This document shows positions 35,170-46,339 of a stretch of 64,000 bases of DNA, piece after piece; position 1 is the first letter of the stretch; each line of letters opens with the position of its first letter. The notes under the pieces were generated by a model that worked only from the letters and a program-made list of their open reading frames with translations, did no database searches and was not told the DNA's origin. Origin of the DNA: Hofstenia miamia (Eukaryota > Xenacoelomorpha > Acoela > Hofsteniidae); NCBI GenBank assembly GCA_900660155.1, contig CABFPE010000193.1, positions 210,463-274,462 of the forward strand. The letters are read 5' to 3'. The translations under genes and the position numbers were made by a program.

Positions 35170-36400
35170 AGGCACTTTTTATTCATGGGTATCAGAAAAT
35201 TTTGAAAATATGGGTTTTATCTTATGAAAACCACTAAAAATATATTATATTTCAATATTCACGTAAAGCTTAGACAGTTTTGAAAATGGGGATATAATAT
35301 GGGGTGCATAGGGGTGGGAGCGAAGAGGGTACAACCGTCTTCGCTGTTTATCTAACAAACAAGAATATTAAATCAACTCATTAATTAAATTCTATATTTT
35401 TCGTAACCATTACAGACGCATTTTATTTAACCTTCTTATGAACAATTTAAATGAAGAAAGAGCATGACGTAATTTAATATATCTTGAAAAATTTTACTAT
35501 GAATATTATTTTTATGCCATTTGTCCACCATCCCACACTAAAGTTTAAAAAAATAAATTTTGTGAGCATTAGTTAGCAAATTTGGGAGAACAGCTCCCTA
35601 TTCAGTTAGTGCTTTAAATAGTATCACATTATGCTCCAAGTTGTTGCAGAATACAACTATCTTGTGTATATAATAAACGATTTCTTCAATTATCTCTGTG
35701 TACTTAATGAAACTCGTAGCACTCATTTTCACTTTCATGATTTTCTCTTATCAATTTTTGGATAAAACCGTCACACAATAATGATTTCACCTCTAAATTT
35801 ATTTTCTTGCGTTATATTGTGGACCAAGTCATTAACGCTTCATTGATAGCTATCCAAATAATTTATTTTTTCATGGCTTAAATTGTAGTTGATCTCGAAA
35901 CTTAACTTGCGGGAATTTCCTCAATTTTGGTCTTTTGAAAGCAATATATCTTCTTGGGGCATATCCATTGAGCATAAGATTAACTGCTGCGAGGCTTCCC
36001 TCATCATTTTTAGAAAATTATTACCAAATGTGAAGTTAAATTCTTTTGTGATAAATTCTCAATGCCATAACCAACATTCCTTTGCGTCTATCATTTTCTT
36101 TGGTCTACTAGTGTTAAATTTTAAGATAAGGGATCATCTTTCAATTAACATATATTAAACATTCTTGAAATACTTAGTGGACGCTTGCCAACACATCCAG
36201 CAAGCTTTCAAATACTTTTTGTCATTAATGTTCATTACACGTTTTGATAGCTCAACTGTACTGCTTAATTCAAATTCAGATGAAATTTTGTAAAAAGCTT
36301 CTTTTGAAAATCTCATTTCATTTACCAGAAATAATAATAAAATGGGGTGTGGCATTTAGGCATTTAAGAATGTTGAAGAAAATGTCAGCCTCTTGCTGTA
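35170..36400. other. AT-rich intergenic DNA, nothing recognised
   Basis: Frames at 35889-36158 (+) and 36355-36155 (-) have no recognisable product. Confidence 0.5.
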
Positions 36401-36409
36401 AGAACATAC

Positions 36410-36424
36410 ATATATATATATAAG

Positions 36425-36458
<34 letters not shown>

Positions 36459-36500
36459 CGTGTGTGTATGTTTGTCTGTGTGTATGTCTGTGTGTCAGGA
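36410..36500. repeat. (TA)n followed by (GT)-rich microsatellite
   Basis: TA dinucleotides to about 36456, then degenerate TGTG/TATG repeats. Confidence 0.9.
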
Positions 36501-36509
36501 TTGGTTGAT

Positions 36510-38120
36510 TAATTTGATCAATTAATATATAATTAATTTTAAATTCATTTTCAGCACTGATTTAATTATTAACAGTAAATTTCAGGCAAAGTGATTATTC
36601 TATGCAATAATACTTATGTGTATCTCTTTCTACACTAAATATATTTTATTTTAGTTGTTAGAAGATCATCTTTGGAGTTTATAGTTACAACTGTATTAAT
36701 GATGCGATACTTAAATAATTGCATAATTTTCAATTTTGTCTACTCCACTTGCGAACATTACGTAGAATTCGATATTCAAATGAAGTTATTGAATATGAGT
36801 TATGTAAAATTTAGCAAGGTCAATTCAACAACATTTTTATTTGAAAAATGTATTAAACCAATGTATCGAGAGTTACATTAAAAAGTTAATTTTACGATAT
36901 TAAAATATTATTTGATGTGATGGGAAATAAAAATTTATGATTTCGTTTATAGTTTATTTGCAATTTTCCTGGAAACAGGGTGTAATCATAATAATCAATA
37001 AAATTAAATAGCATTACTATAACCAGAATTAGATTTATTGCAAAAATGACACTATTTTGACAATTAAACTGAACAGAAATTCACATATTTCGGTTGGATT
37101 TTGAAATGAATTTTGTCTGCTAAATTACACATTTATTTAATTTTTGAAACAATTATGATAAAAAATATAGAACTGAAAAAGTTTTCATATTTACAATTAA
37201 AGAATGTTATTTATAAAGCTAGTAGGCTACTTTCTAGTGCAAAATTGAGTAGTACCCAATTTTCTACATAATAGCAGTTTTTAGATGGAGTGATAACATA
37301 AATCTCTGGGGGAGGGCTACAAATCCACCACGTTAAGTTACTATTGCATTTAACTGTAAATGCACTACTCTGCATATGGCAATGATCACTAAATATTATG
37401 TGATTAGGTCCTAATTTTTTGTAGATTATACTTTGTAGTTTTAGTCTATGTGTGTATATATATATATATTATTTGAATGTAAACCATATTTTAATAATCG
37501 ATTTCGATGTGTTACCATCATCACCAGTTTACACAATTTACAGTCAACTACACTTAATATAGAATGACTTTATAACATACACCTAAAATACATTTAGTTC
37601 AGGCGGTAGGGCCAGTGCCCGTTCCCGCCCCGTACTCTGTATCCATACAAATAGGCCTGTTTGATTGTCTTTGCCTGTATCCTAAGCCCTTTATGCCGTA
37701 GCTGAGTGTCCTTTCACTAAAATAGCTTTACATAATACGAAACATTTCTTAGAACCAAATTAAGTACGTAAGTTGACACCACTGAGAGATTAAACTTTGA
37801 GGCTGTAAAGTTTTAATTAAGTTTCGTTTCCAGTATAATTTTCAACACGTTTTCTCACTACATGGACAAATAGTATATCAAACATCATAACTGTTATAAA
37901 CAAGACATCAAACAGCATGAAAATACATTAAACAAGAAATATAATTAGTAAATTTCATTAATTGAATCAAACGAAATTGAACGTTTTCTGAAGATGACAA
38001 ATTGCAGTTCTTAAGCTACAATACAATGTACATCCGTACTATATTTTTATTATAGTAATATCAGAGACATCATTGAAGTTAAACTCTTTACAATTGAGGA
38101 GGATAATTAATTCTATATGA
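36510..38120. other. AT-rich intergenic DNA; G+C-rich patch near 37598-37640
   Basis: Includes a (TA)n at 37445-37470. The patch GGCGGTAGGGCCAGTGCCCG and following GTTCCCGCCCCGTACTC resembles hAT subterminal sequence read backwards. No gene found. Confidence 0.4.
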
Positions 38121-38126
38121 ATTTAC

Positions 38127-38525
38127 CCTATTTCCACTAAGAATTTATTAAAATCTGCGATAACTTCAACATTCAACAATAAATTTATAAACGCTTATAA
38201 CTCACAAACTATTGAAGATATTTTAAAATCTAAAAACACCACAAGATTTGTCTCCTCTTTCTTTTCGTCTAAAATTCGCGACAACCTTTGACTTTGCAGA
38301 CGGTGCACCTGGACGAGATACATAGATTGTATTCAAAAACAAAATATTTCTGTGTAGTTGTTGTTCCCATTTACAAAATGCGGAGTAATATATTTGTTAC
38401 GTAAAAGTAACACGAGTTTGAAGTTGGGTTAAAGTAATATTTTATCCACTATACTTTAATTTCTTCTGTAAATCTACATGAAGGTTATATGTTACACTAA
38501 ATACCATTTTATAGATATCTTCCAT
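38127..38525 (+). repeat. 367-bp repeat, copy 2 (extends further left than copy 1)
   Basis: 38159-38525 matches 31374-31740 almost exactly. The sequence just before it (CCCTATTTCCACTAAGAA, about 38128) also matches the diverged third copy at 11863, so the true repeat is longer than the part seen in copy 1. Confidence 0.88.
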
Positions 38526-38529
38526 ATAT

Positions 38530-38579
<50 letters not shown>

Positions 38580-38587
38580 TATATATA
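38526..38587. repeat. (TA)n microsatellite
   Basis: TA run with one ATACAT interruption, directly after repeat copy 2. Confidence 0.95.
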
Positions 38588-38589
38588 AT

Positions 38590-39435
38590 TAGGGTGTCGA
38601 AAGAAATATTAAGCTTTGGGAGAAAAGATCCATAAAAAACTATCGCGTGATTTGGTTAATGTCAAGATACCCTGCATTGTCCTTGAAAATTTGAAATATT
38701 GAAAATTTTTAGGATTTTTTGCCATTTTTGTCAAACTTATTTCTCGTGCTTACACAAACTTTCACTGCTCCAATTTTGCGTATAACTATGCAGCAAATTG
38801 TTTAACAAGCACTAGAGCTGGTTTTCCATTTTGTTTGAAATATGATCGATGCCTGTGATGAGTTTTGAGATATTGAAAAAAACCATTTTTTGATTTCTTA
38901 AACAGAAATAATCAGAGTTATTCTGCTATCCATAGTGAAATAAAAATAGTTTAAGCTAATTTAAAACAGCAAGGTATTGGTCTCTAAAATAAAATTAAGA
39001 AAAGATAATTTTGTAGTATTCACAATACAATTATTGTTTCCTTTATTCCTCTTTTGCTATACAATATCATATCCATCGCCCTTATCCATGTGACCCTTTT
39101 CGAGTTTTACAGTTAAGAGGATATGAGCCTTATCAATTTTCATCATCTCCAAGGCATTAGGATGTGCCACATTCGAAAAGTACTGTTTGCCTATTTAATT
39201 TGGTTTTTGAAAGTGACTCGTTTTTATTCTTTGTAAATCTTGATATCCATTCACAAGTTGTTCTATGATATCTATTAAGTATTTTATAGAGCTACATGAT
39301 CCATTGAGCTTGTTCTTCTTGTTCTAAAGACCAAAAACTTGAATTGGCACAATTGAAGATTTCGTAGAATTCTTTTTATTATTGGAACATTTGTGATTTA
39401 TAAGGTATTCTGATTCAAGGATAATATTGATCCCT
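38590..39435. other. AT-rich intergenic DNA, nothing recognised
   Basis: No supported feature. Confidence 0.5.
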
Positions 39436-39439
39436 AATA

Positions 39440-39443
39440 TATC

Positions 39444-39483
<40 letters not shown>

Positions 39484-39484
39484 A
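39440..39484. repeat. (TA)n(GA)n compound microsatellite
   Basis: TA run followed by seven GA units. Confidence 0.95.
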
Positions 39485-39514
39485 AACTTTTAATATTTTT
39501 GAGAACAAAGATGC

Positions 39515-39565
39515 TAGGTCGGGTTCGGGTAGTACATTTTAGTGTCGGGTCGGGTTGAGGAGAGA
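39515..39565. mobile_element. hAT-like CGGGT-rich terminal fragment
   Basis: Contains AGGTCGGGTTCGGGTAG and GTGTCGGGTCGGGTTGAGG, the same degenerate word set as the ends at 34700-34935 and 46033-46337. No partner end. Confidence 0.4.
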
Positions 39566-39743
39566 ATATTCATTAAGATAATATCGAAAACACCAACTAT
39601 TAAGCTATTATTATGAAGATGCATAAGAAAGATCAATTATTAAATAAGGAGCAAAGTAGTGTGAATTTAAACATCATTTAGTGTAGTATATTGTAAATAT
39701 TATTTCTACAAATTTTTAATTCTGATTGATGATTTTCGAATCG

Positions 39744-39967
39744 AATTAGGAACTTCGTGAAATCCCCAAAGTTCAGTGAATTTGTGAAATTGGTATTTCA
39801 CTTACCTAGTTTCATGAAAAACAGTAAAGTACTTAGATACTTTATGTATTTATTGGAAAAATACCTCAACCCTAACTCCTCAAACTTAGTTGTTTTTAAA
39901 GTTCTTATGTGAAATACCAATTTCACAAATTCATTGAAATTTTAGGATTTCACGAAATTCCTAATTA
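39744..39967. mobile_element. 224-bp hairpin (fold-back) MITE
   Basis: Inverted arms of about 59 bp (39744-39802 and 39909-39967) match at most positions: AATTAGGAACTTCGTGAAAT on the left against the complement of ATTTCACGAAATTCCTAATT on the right, and GTGAAATTGGTATTTCAC at the inner edge. Loop about 106 bp, no coding capacity. Confidence 0.78.
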
Positions 39968-39984
39968 CACAATCTTACTGAAAC

Positions 39985-39988
<4 letters not shown>

Positions 39989-40023
<35 letters not shown>

Positions 40024-40090
40024 TNNNNNNNNNNNNNNNNNNNNNNNNNNNNNNNNNNNNNNNNNNNNNNNNNNNNNNNNNNNNNNNNNN

Positions 40091-40121
<31 letters not shown>
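39989..40121. repeat. (TA)n microsatellite containing an assembly gap
   Basis: (TA)n, Ns at 40025-40090, (TA)n again. Confidence 0.95.
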
Positions 40122-40123
<2 letters not shown>

Positions 40124-40129
40124 GGGATC

Positions 40130-40998
40130 AAAAGCTATTGTACTCAATTTAATATCAATTAAATGGTGATTGAGATGAGTTATTTCCTGATGAAATCAAA
40201 TGATTAGCAGTACTTAATTTATTAGAAAGATTTTTTGATCAAATAGTACCAGACAATGTGAATCCGAACTCGAGTAACTCAAGTCACTCTCTAGCGCTTA
40301 GTTTCCCTGGTGTAAGGAATATTGCATTCTTCACAATTAAGTTTATAAACAAGTGAAAAAAACTACCATCTTTGTTCTTAAGAAATATTAATTATTTTCG
40401 ATATATATATATATCAGTGTATTGACAAGTGCAAGCGTAAGCGACTCAAAAAAATGATAAAGTGCAAGCGGCAATAACGGATGCTTAAGAAGGGCTACTA
40501 ATCAACAATCAGAAGGCGTGAGAAAACGATTGAGTTAAACAAAGTATTATTAAGTTGGATGCCTTTAGACATTTATTCATTTCATAATGCAAAGTAAATA
40601 GTTAAATCCAACAGGAAAAATTCCATTTGTTCTTTGGTGTTGCTAATTTTAAAAAAATTTTTGTCTCAATAATCGCAAAATTAATTTAATAGTATTTTAA
40701 AGAGAGTGGAATCTATTATATTGAAGCTAAGATTGATTAGTGAAAACTCTTAAAACGTTGATGATCATTTAATTAATCACCATATAATCTACTTTTCTGT
40801 TTTGATTTTTGTACATTGGAAAATTATCTATTTTTGACGATATTTTGAAGGTACATCAGTATTTTCATTGCTTTTTTGGCAGTGTAGGCTTATATAGCAA
40901 TTCTTCTATATATTCTATTCCATTTTAAATGAAAATGAAAATGAGAAAAACAATTTTCGTAAGCTCAAGCAGTGATAAGTGAAACTTGAGAAAGCGAA

Positions 40999-41045
<47 letters not shown>

Positions 41046-41420
41046 ATTTAAGATTTATATAACATAGTATATAATTTTTATGTAAAATTTTTAGATTTGT
41101 TCCTTAAGCTTTATTCAAGAGAGATGACGTTTATTCCTTATTTGCGTTTTTAACTGTGAAGTTTGCTGTTTATGTACAATTTAATAAAGTTTTGATTATG
41201 AATATTAAAATTCTGAGTTCGTGTAGTTAGAAGAAATGGAAAAGACCTGATTTCTTTTACACTATTCCAATTAAAATGACGCAATTTTATTTCAATTACG
41301 TCAAAATATTGTAAAATGACGGCTTCGAGTTTTCACTTCAGGAAAATATGAAAAATGGACGGCGCTTTAGAGTAAGGTAGCGCCTTTACCTATTGCGAAA
41401 GTTTTTATATTTTATTATCT
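40130..41420. other. intergenic DNA with (TA)n at 41009-41041
   Basis: AT-rich with a short (TA)n near 40400-40414 and a longer one at 41009-41041. No gene found. Confidence 0.5.
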
Positions 41421-41425
41421 AGAAT

Positions 41426-41665
41426 CAGGGGCGTACGCAGGATTTTCTGACGGGGGGCATCATCGTCATTACCCAATGCGTGGCAAAGCCCCGCGAAAAT
41501 TTTTGAAAATATTGAGAAAATAGACTCTAAAAAATCATTTCATGATCTTAGATTTTAAATTTTTCAATTTTTACGAAAAATTTTTTGATTTATCCTGTCA
41601 AAATCAAATTTGGAAACCTGACGGGGGGACATTCCGCCATGCCTCCCCCCCTGCGTACGCCACTG
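41426..41665. mobile_element. intact 240-bp hAT-type MITE
   Basis: Termini CAGGGGCGTACGCAGG and CCTGCGTACGCCACTG are inverted repeats. Perfect 8-bp target duplication TCTAGAAT (41418-41425 and 41666-41673). Both ends continue in C/G runs and CCTGACGGGGGG. It is the uninterrupted counterpart of the Tc1-invaded copy at 21134-22665. No coding capacity, so it was moved by a hAT transposase supplied in trans. Confidence 0.92.
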
Positions 41666-41679
41666 TCTAGAATAATCAA

Positions 41680-44455
41680 ATTTTCAACAAATTATAAAAT
41701 TAATTTACGATGAGGGACAAAACATATTAACAAGCAAATTCGTTGACACGATTTATTAAATAATCATTAATGATTCCCGAAATTCTCCATAATGTCTATT
41801 TGTAAAATCTATCCAACATATGGCAGTCTGTGTTAATTATATTTCAAATGTAATTTCATGCAAAAAAAACTAGCCATTTTCAGTTGCGACAATGTCTAAG
41901 CTAACATCTACGAAACAGCTTATTGCTCACTGGGTGAAATGAATAAAGTATTGGTTTTATGGAATAAAGTTAGTTTATCTTAAAAACTTTTAAAAACTTT
42001 AATATTACTTTTAATTATTTGCTTTACTAATATAGTTTTGGACAAGAGAAAACATGACAATCAAGTCTTCATTTAATTTAGAAATATAACATTATTGTTC
42101 TAGGGGATGCTGAGGATCAACCACCCTCTTGGCGAATTAGGGTTAAGGAGGTTGAAGTTATTCTATTAGCAGTTGGATCACTAGAAGTTAAAAACGTATG
42201 AAATACTTAGAGCAAAAAAATAAACGAAGTGGTAGTACAAGAGGCAGCTGTGACAGGGACAGCTAGAGTCTTGTAGAGTCATGAGGAAGCACATGTATGC
42301 TTACATTGTCTTAAACAAGTGTTTTAAGCAAGGAGAAAAACAACATATTTAAGACACCTTGAAAAAATAGCACTGTGTATTTTACGTTTCATGTTTCAAG
42401 TAAATGCTAATTGTAATTTGGAATTTCTGTTGGCATTGTACATTCAGCATGGCAAAAAAACTGGCGAGCTGGAGCATAGTGATGCAAAATTTAAATAATA
42501 CCGTACTCTGTGTTTTTGTAAACATGTGCCGGAAAAACTTCTTTAAAAATCTCAAAAGAAATTAGGTAAATAAATTAAAAATTTAGTGTGTATATATGAT
42601 TATATATAGTCGTCATATAATATGCCGGTAAGTATTTCACATCTAAACTCGCGTAAAAGATACATGCGCTATCTGCAATATAGTATCTGCAAATCCGGCG
42701 CTTTGGTTATTACTTACTTCTACATATCGCACTTCATAAATTTTCTTACATTGTTCTATCGAGGTCCGAGATGTTTCAAATCATATTGTTTCCGTTTTAA
42801 GAGCATTTTAAGAAAAAACAAAAAGCACAAAAACATGTTTTTTTGTATAATTCGGAAAAAACGTTTTAAACAGCAACCCTGTGAAGAAGCCTCTCAGACA
42901 CCCTCGGAATTTGTGAGTTCCACGAGCTAAGAGCTGCACCAGGTTGCGCCTTTTATAAAGAATAAGACAACAATAATAATATTGATTTTTCTAAATCCCA
43001 GCACATTAATTCCATATGTAAATAAGTTCTTAAACACTTAATACGATTTTAAAATTAGCATAGGAAAAGACGTCTTTTAGAAAAAAGAATTTTCCTTTCG
43101 TCTAGATGAAGTTTAAAAGATAGTGTCTCAGAAAACACATTAGCAAAAGAAAACACAGATCTTGCTGAAAAGCATTGCTTGGATACAAACTCATTGAGAA
43201 GGAATGCATAGGTCAAACTTGATCCCACAGAATCTCTAACAAATCTTTCTCAAAGTAAATGTTGGCCACTGAAGAACACATTTCATTTAGTTCTTTTGCA
43301 GTGTTTTTCTATTAATATAGTAATCTCTTTGTTGTGCTTGCGCTTCCCTACAGTCTTACCCTATCCGTGCTTCTGAGTTAAATGGTAAGTCCATCTCAAG
43401 CTTAAGATAACAATAGAGACCTTAACATTATAATTCAAGATGCATTTTGCACACACATATGGAAGCTCTTTTATTTATAAAATAGTTGAGGTGAAGAAAC
43501 TGAGCTGGTTTACAATGTCGGGGATTACGCGTAGTCCACGACAATGTCCTCCAAGGAATCCCCTATATTGCAGAGGTTTTTAAATGTCAATTCCTTGATC
43601 AATCCTTAATCAATCTGCTTCTTGCTGTAAATTATTGTTTTTATATTTAAATTTGAGATTAACTTTAAGATATAGAAGTTATTAAAGAGAGTTCTATTTC
43701 AAAGAAACTTTGAGTATTAAATTTCTTAGCCAAACTTTTTAGCACATGTCTATATTAGTTGTATGCGGCCTTTGAATTCTTGGAATGAACCCAGCTAAAG
43801 TAAACCTCGATAATCAAGCGTTTGCAGTCTTCTAGTCTACTTATTGAGCTAAAATTGATATTGATAGTTGAGATCGTCTGCTTGAAGGATTGATAATGTT
43901 GTCTGCAAGAATAAATAAATATATTTTATCATTATTGCATGCTGGAAAGCCGTTATGGGATAAAGAATTTATTAAATTAGATATACTTGCGTCAAATGGA
44001 ATTGAATTTAAGGCGAAGGCCAATTTTGAATTAATTAATTAATCAATCATAACTGTTGGTGCGTCATTACAAAAAATTTGTGAAGATTGCTGACAACGCG
44101 CGAGACCGAAATAGCTCTGGGAATTAGATCTGCAAGGATGCTGTGATAAATACAGTTTTTTATTGCTGTAATTTATCTCCCGTCCGTATTTTATATTGAT
44201 GAGATGCGTTAGTTAATGGATGTTAAGGTAAATTTATATCACTCCATAATCTATCTATTCCTCGTTAATTTATACCTAAACTCAATATTTCTCAGACCAA
44301 AATGCTTTTTTGTAATCACATTATAATAGATGAGTCTTTTAAATGGGGATGAGAAACATCATAACTATTTCGACTTCGTTATTAAGCTTTATTACAAATC
44401 CAAATTGAAGATATCGAATTTCACATGTTAAGTTTAAAACGCAAAATTGATATGA
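41680..44455. other. intergenic DNA with one weak ORF
   Basis: AT-rich. Apart from the 102-codon frame at 42622-42930, listed separately, nothing recognised. Confidence 0.5.
42622..42930 (+). CDS. 102-codon unrecognised ORF
   Basis: The product begins hydrophobic/aromatic and ends with a basic stretch (RKKRFKQQ) followed by a Ser/Thr/Glu-rich tail. The ATG is at once followed by GTAAGT, a donor-like word, so ATGCCG could be the end of an exon rather than a start. No domain or poly(A) signal recognised. May be chance. Confidence 0.2.
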   Translation: MPVSISHLNSRKRYMRYLQYSICKSGALVITYFYISHFINFLTLFYRGPRCFKSYCFRFKSILRKNKKHKNMFFCIIRKKRFKQQPCEEASQTPSEFVSSTS

Positions 44456-44463
44456 AATATCAT

Positions 44464-45172
44464 CAAGGCTCTCAAAAGCACTGCTGTTAAAAACTCTGTT
44501 AACAACTGCAAGCTGTTACAGCTAACAGCAAACAAGGGCTGTTTAAAACAGCAGGTAAAATTAAAGCATGTTGTATAATATCTATTTTTTTTTACAGTCT
44601 ATCAATGTCTTTCAATCTCCCCGTAATTGAATCAAAAATGCAGAATAAATTAAATCCAGTGTTGAAATCATTTCACAATTGTGTTTTGTGTTGTGCGCAC
44701 TTATAACTTCTTATTCCTCGTTCTTTTGCAACTTCAAGAATGGATGATAAACTTTTTAAAGCATTTAGAAAGCACTGGATTTTATAAGTTTTGAGGATTT
44801 GAATGGTGATTCAGGCAGCTGACATGTTGCCATTAACTCCAATGAAGATTAGGTTTATTACTGATTTTATTCATGTTTATACTGTATGTTTAGTGGTTAT
44901 TTTGGGTTTTGTGTTATAGGTTTCATAGATACGTTATCTATCTTAAAATTTGTTTTGAATTTACTGTTTTGTAGCTGTTTTAATAATCTCCTTCACAGTA
45001 CATTGCTTTTCTTTTAACCCTGCTTAAAAACAATGTCATTGACTCCTGTCCATCCAATGTCAGAGCCTAGCGATTAATTTTTTTTTAATACTATCTATAG
45101 AATAAGTAAGAAAATATCAAAGCTGTTAACAGCAAAAGGTTTGCTGTTTGCTGTTAACAGCGTCTTTCCCAG
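44464..45172. mobile_element. probable non-autonomous element with GCTGTTAACAGC subterminal repeats
   Basis: Left part (44464-44555) has repeated CTGCTGTTA, CTGTTAAC, GCTAACAGC and CTGTTTAAAACAGC words. Right part (45121-45172) has AGCTGTTAACAGC twice plus CTGTTTGCTG. The outermost text (CAAGGCTCTCAAAAGCAC; complement of the right end CTGGGAAAGACGCTG) is loosely inverted and of hAT flavour. No target duplication was matched, so boundaries are approximate. The middle is AT-rich and non-coding. Confidence 0.5.
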
Positions 45173-45350
45173 TTAATAGCAAAATGGTAAACCCTGAATA
45201 TAATGCATTTAATCTATTTCGCTGTTATAAACTCAGAATTTCATGGTTAAGAGCTAATCTTAGTTATTTTCCAGTAAATGAATCTCATAGCAAATTTAAT
45301 TTGTACCCATCTATCAAGATATTTTTAAACCACAAAATTTAATCACTTAA

Positions 45351-45906
45351 CCTAAAACACCCTAGCGTCTGTTTTAAAGGACAAAACGTTTTTCCACATT
45401 TACAAAGAATTTTCTCCAGGCCTATTTCCAAATTTGAAAATCTTGTGGCATGGGTAGGTCTATTGGGGAACATACATTAATGCAATGTTGAAAATTTCTA
45501 TTAAAGCTTATTGCAGTGGCACAGATTGTTGAATAGATTAACAAGTTTTCTTAAAATTTTTCGAATTTTTGAAAAAGATTTAAATTCTCTCCATACTTAG
45601 TGTTAATGTATTTAGAAGGTTTTGAGCCCCTGGAAGCAACAAAGAACTTTGACTGCTTCTTAATATGTGCAAAGATATTCCAAACCCATTGAGGCGTGCA
45701 TTGCTCCAAGTCAGAGGTCGCGGGGTCGAAGGCCTCGATAGGAGAAGGCCAGCGCTCGGATTTAGAGCGAAAAAGAAAGAGGAACTCTCCTCTATCATGT
45801 GGTGCTTTCAGATTGAGCACACCATTAATAGTTTTTGAGCTATAAGCGTGTAAAAATTGTTTATAGGATCATGAAAATTTTTTAAATATCCAAAGGCTGT
45901 TTAAGG
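45351..45906. mobile_element. TTAA-flanked non-autonomous element, copy 2 (piggyBac-like)
   Basis: TTAA on both sides (45347-45350, 45907-45910). The ends CCTAAAACACCCTAGCG and CTGTTTAAGG pair with one or two mismatches. Whole-length relative of 6791-7316, about 30 bp longer. The overlapping - strand frames (45820-45551) are shadows of this element. Confidence 0.8.
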
Positions 45907-46032
45907 TTAATAATGTGCTTAAAGCTCCAATTCTATGTAAGAGCTAGTAATTGAGAAAGTTCCTATCCAAGGCCCTTATTAGAAAAGCTTGCTCCTATCA
46001 GAAAAATAGTTGAAGTAGTAAAACATCTAAAC

Positions 46033-46337
46033 TAGAGAGTGACATCGGGTACCCGATTTCGGGTCTCGGGTCTGGTCGAGTTGGGGCATAAAGCTTCCAG
46101 TGATTGACCAAAAGTTGCTCGATTTGAGAACGACCAAAGACGTTAAGCAATGAACTGTTTTTTCTTTTCTCAGAAACTAATTGATATCAATCCAATCAAA
46201 CCATTGTTTGATTAGAGAGGGATTCTTGCCGATAAATCTTGCGAATCAAAATTCTACATTTCGAGTCGGGTTCGGGTAGTGAATATTCTGATCGCTTTGG
46301 GTTCGTGTCCATGCTAAGCTCACATTTCCACTCCCTA
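46033..46337. mobile_element. 305-bp hAT-like element
   Basis: The left end TAGAGAGTGACAT and the complement of the right end TAGGGAGTGGAAAT are inverted repeats. Flanking 8-mers ATCTAAAC and ATCCACAC agree at 6 of 8. Degenerate GGGTC/CGGGT words lie inside both ends. Non-coding. Confidence 0.6.
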
Positions 46338-46339
46338 AT

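Noticed and set aside
45551-45820. 89- and 72-codon frames on - in a G+C-richer region
   Set aside because: They lie within the TTAA-flanked element whose other copy does not keep these frames open.
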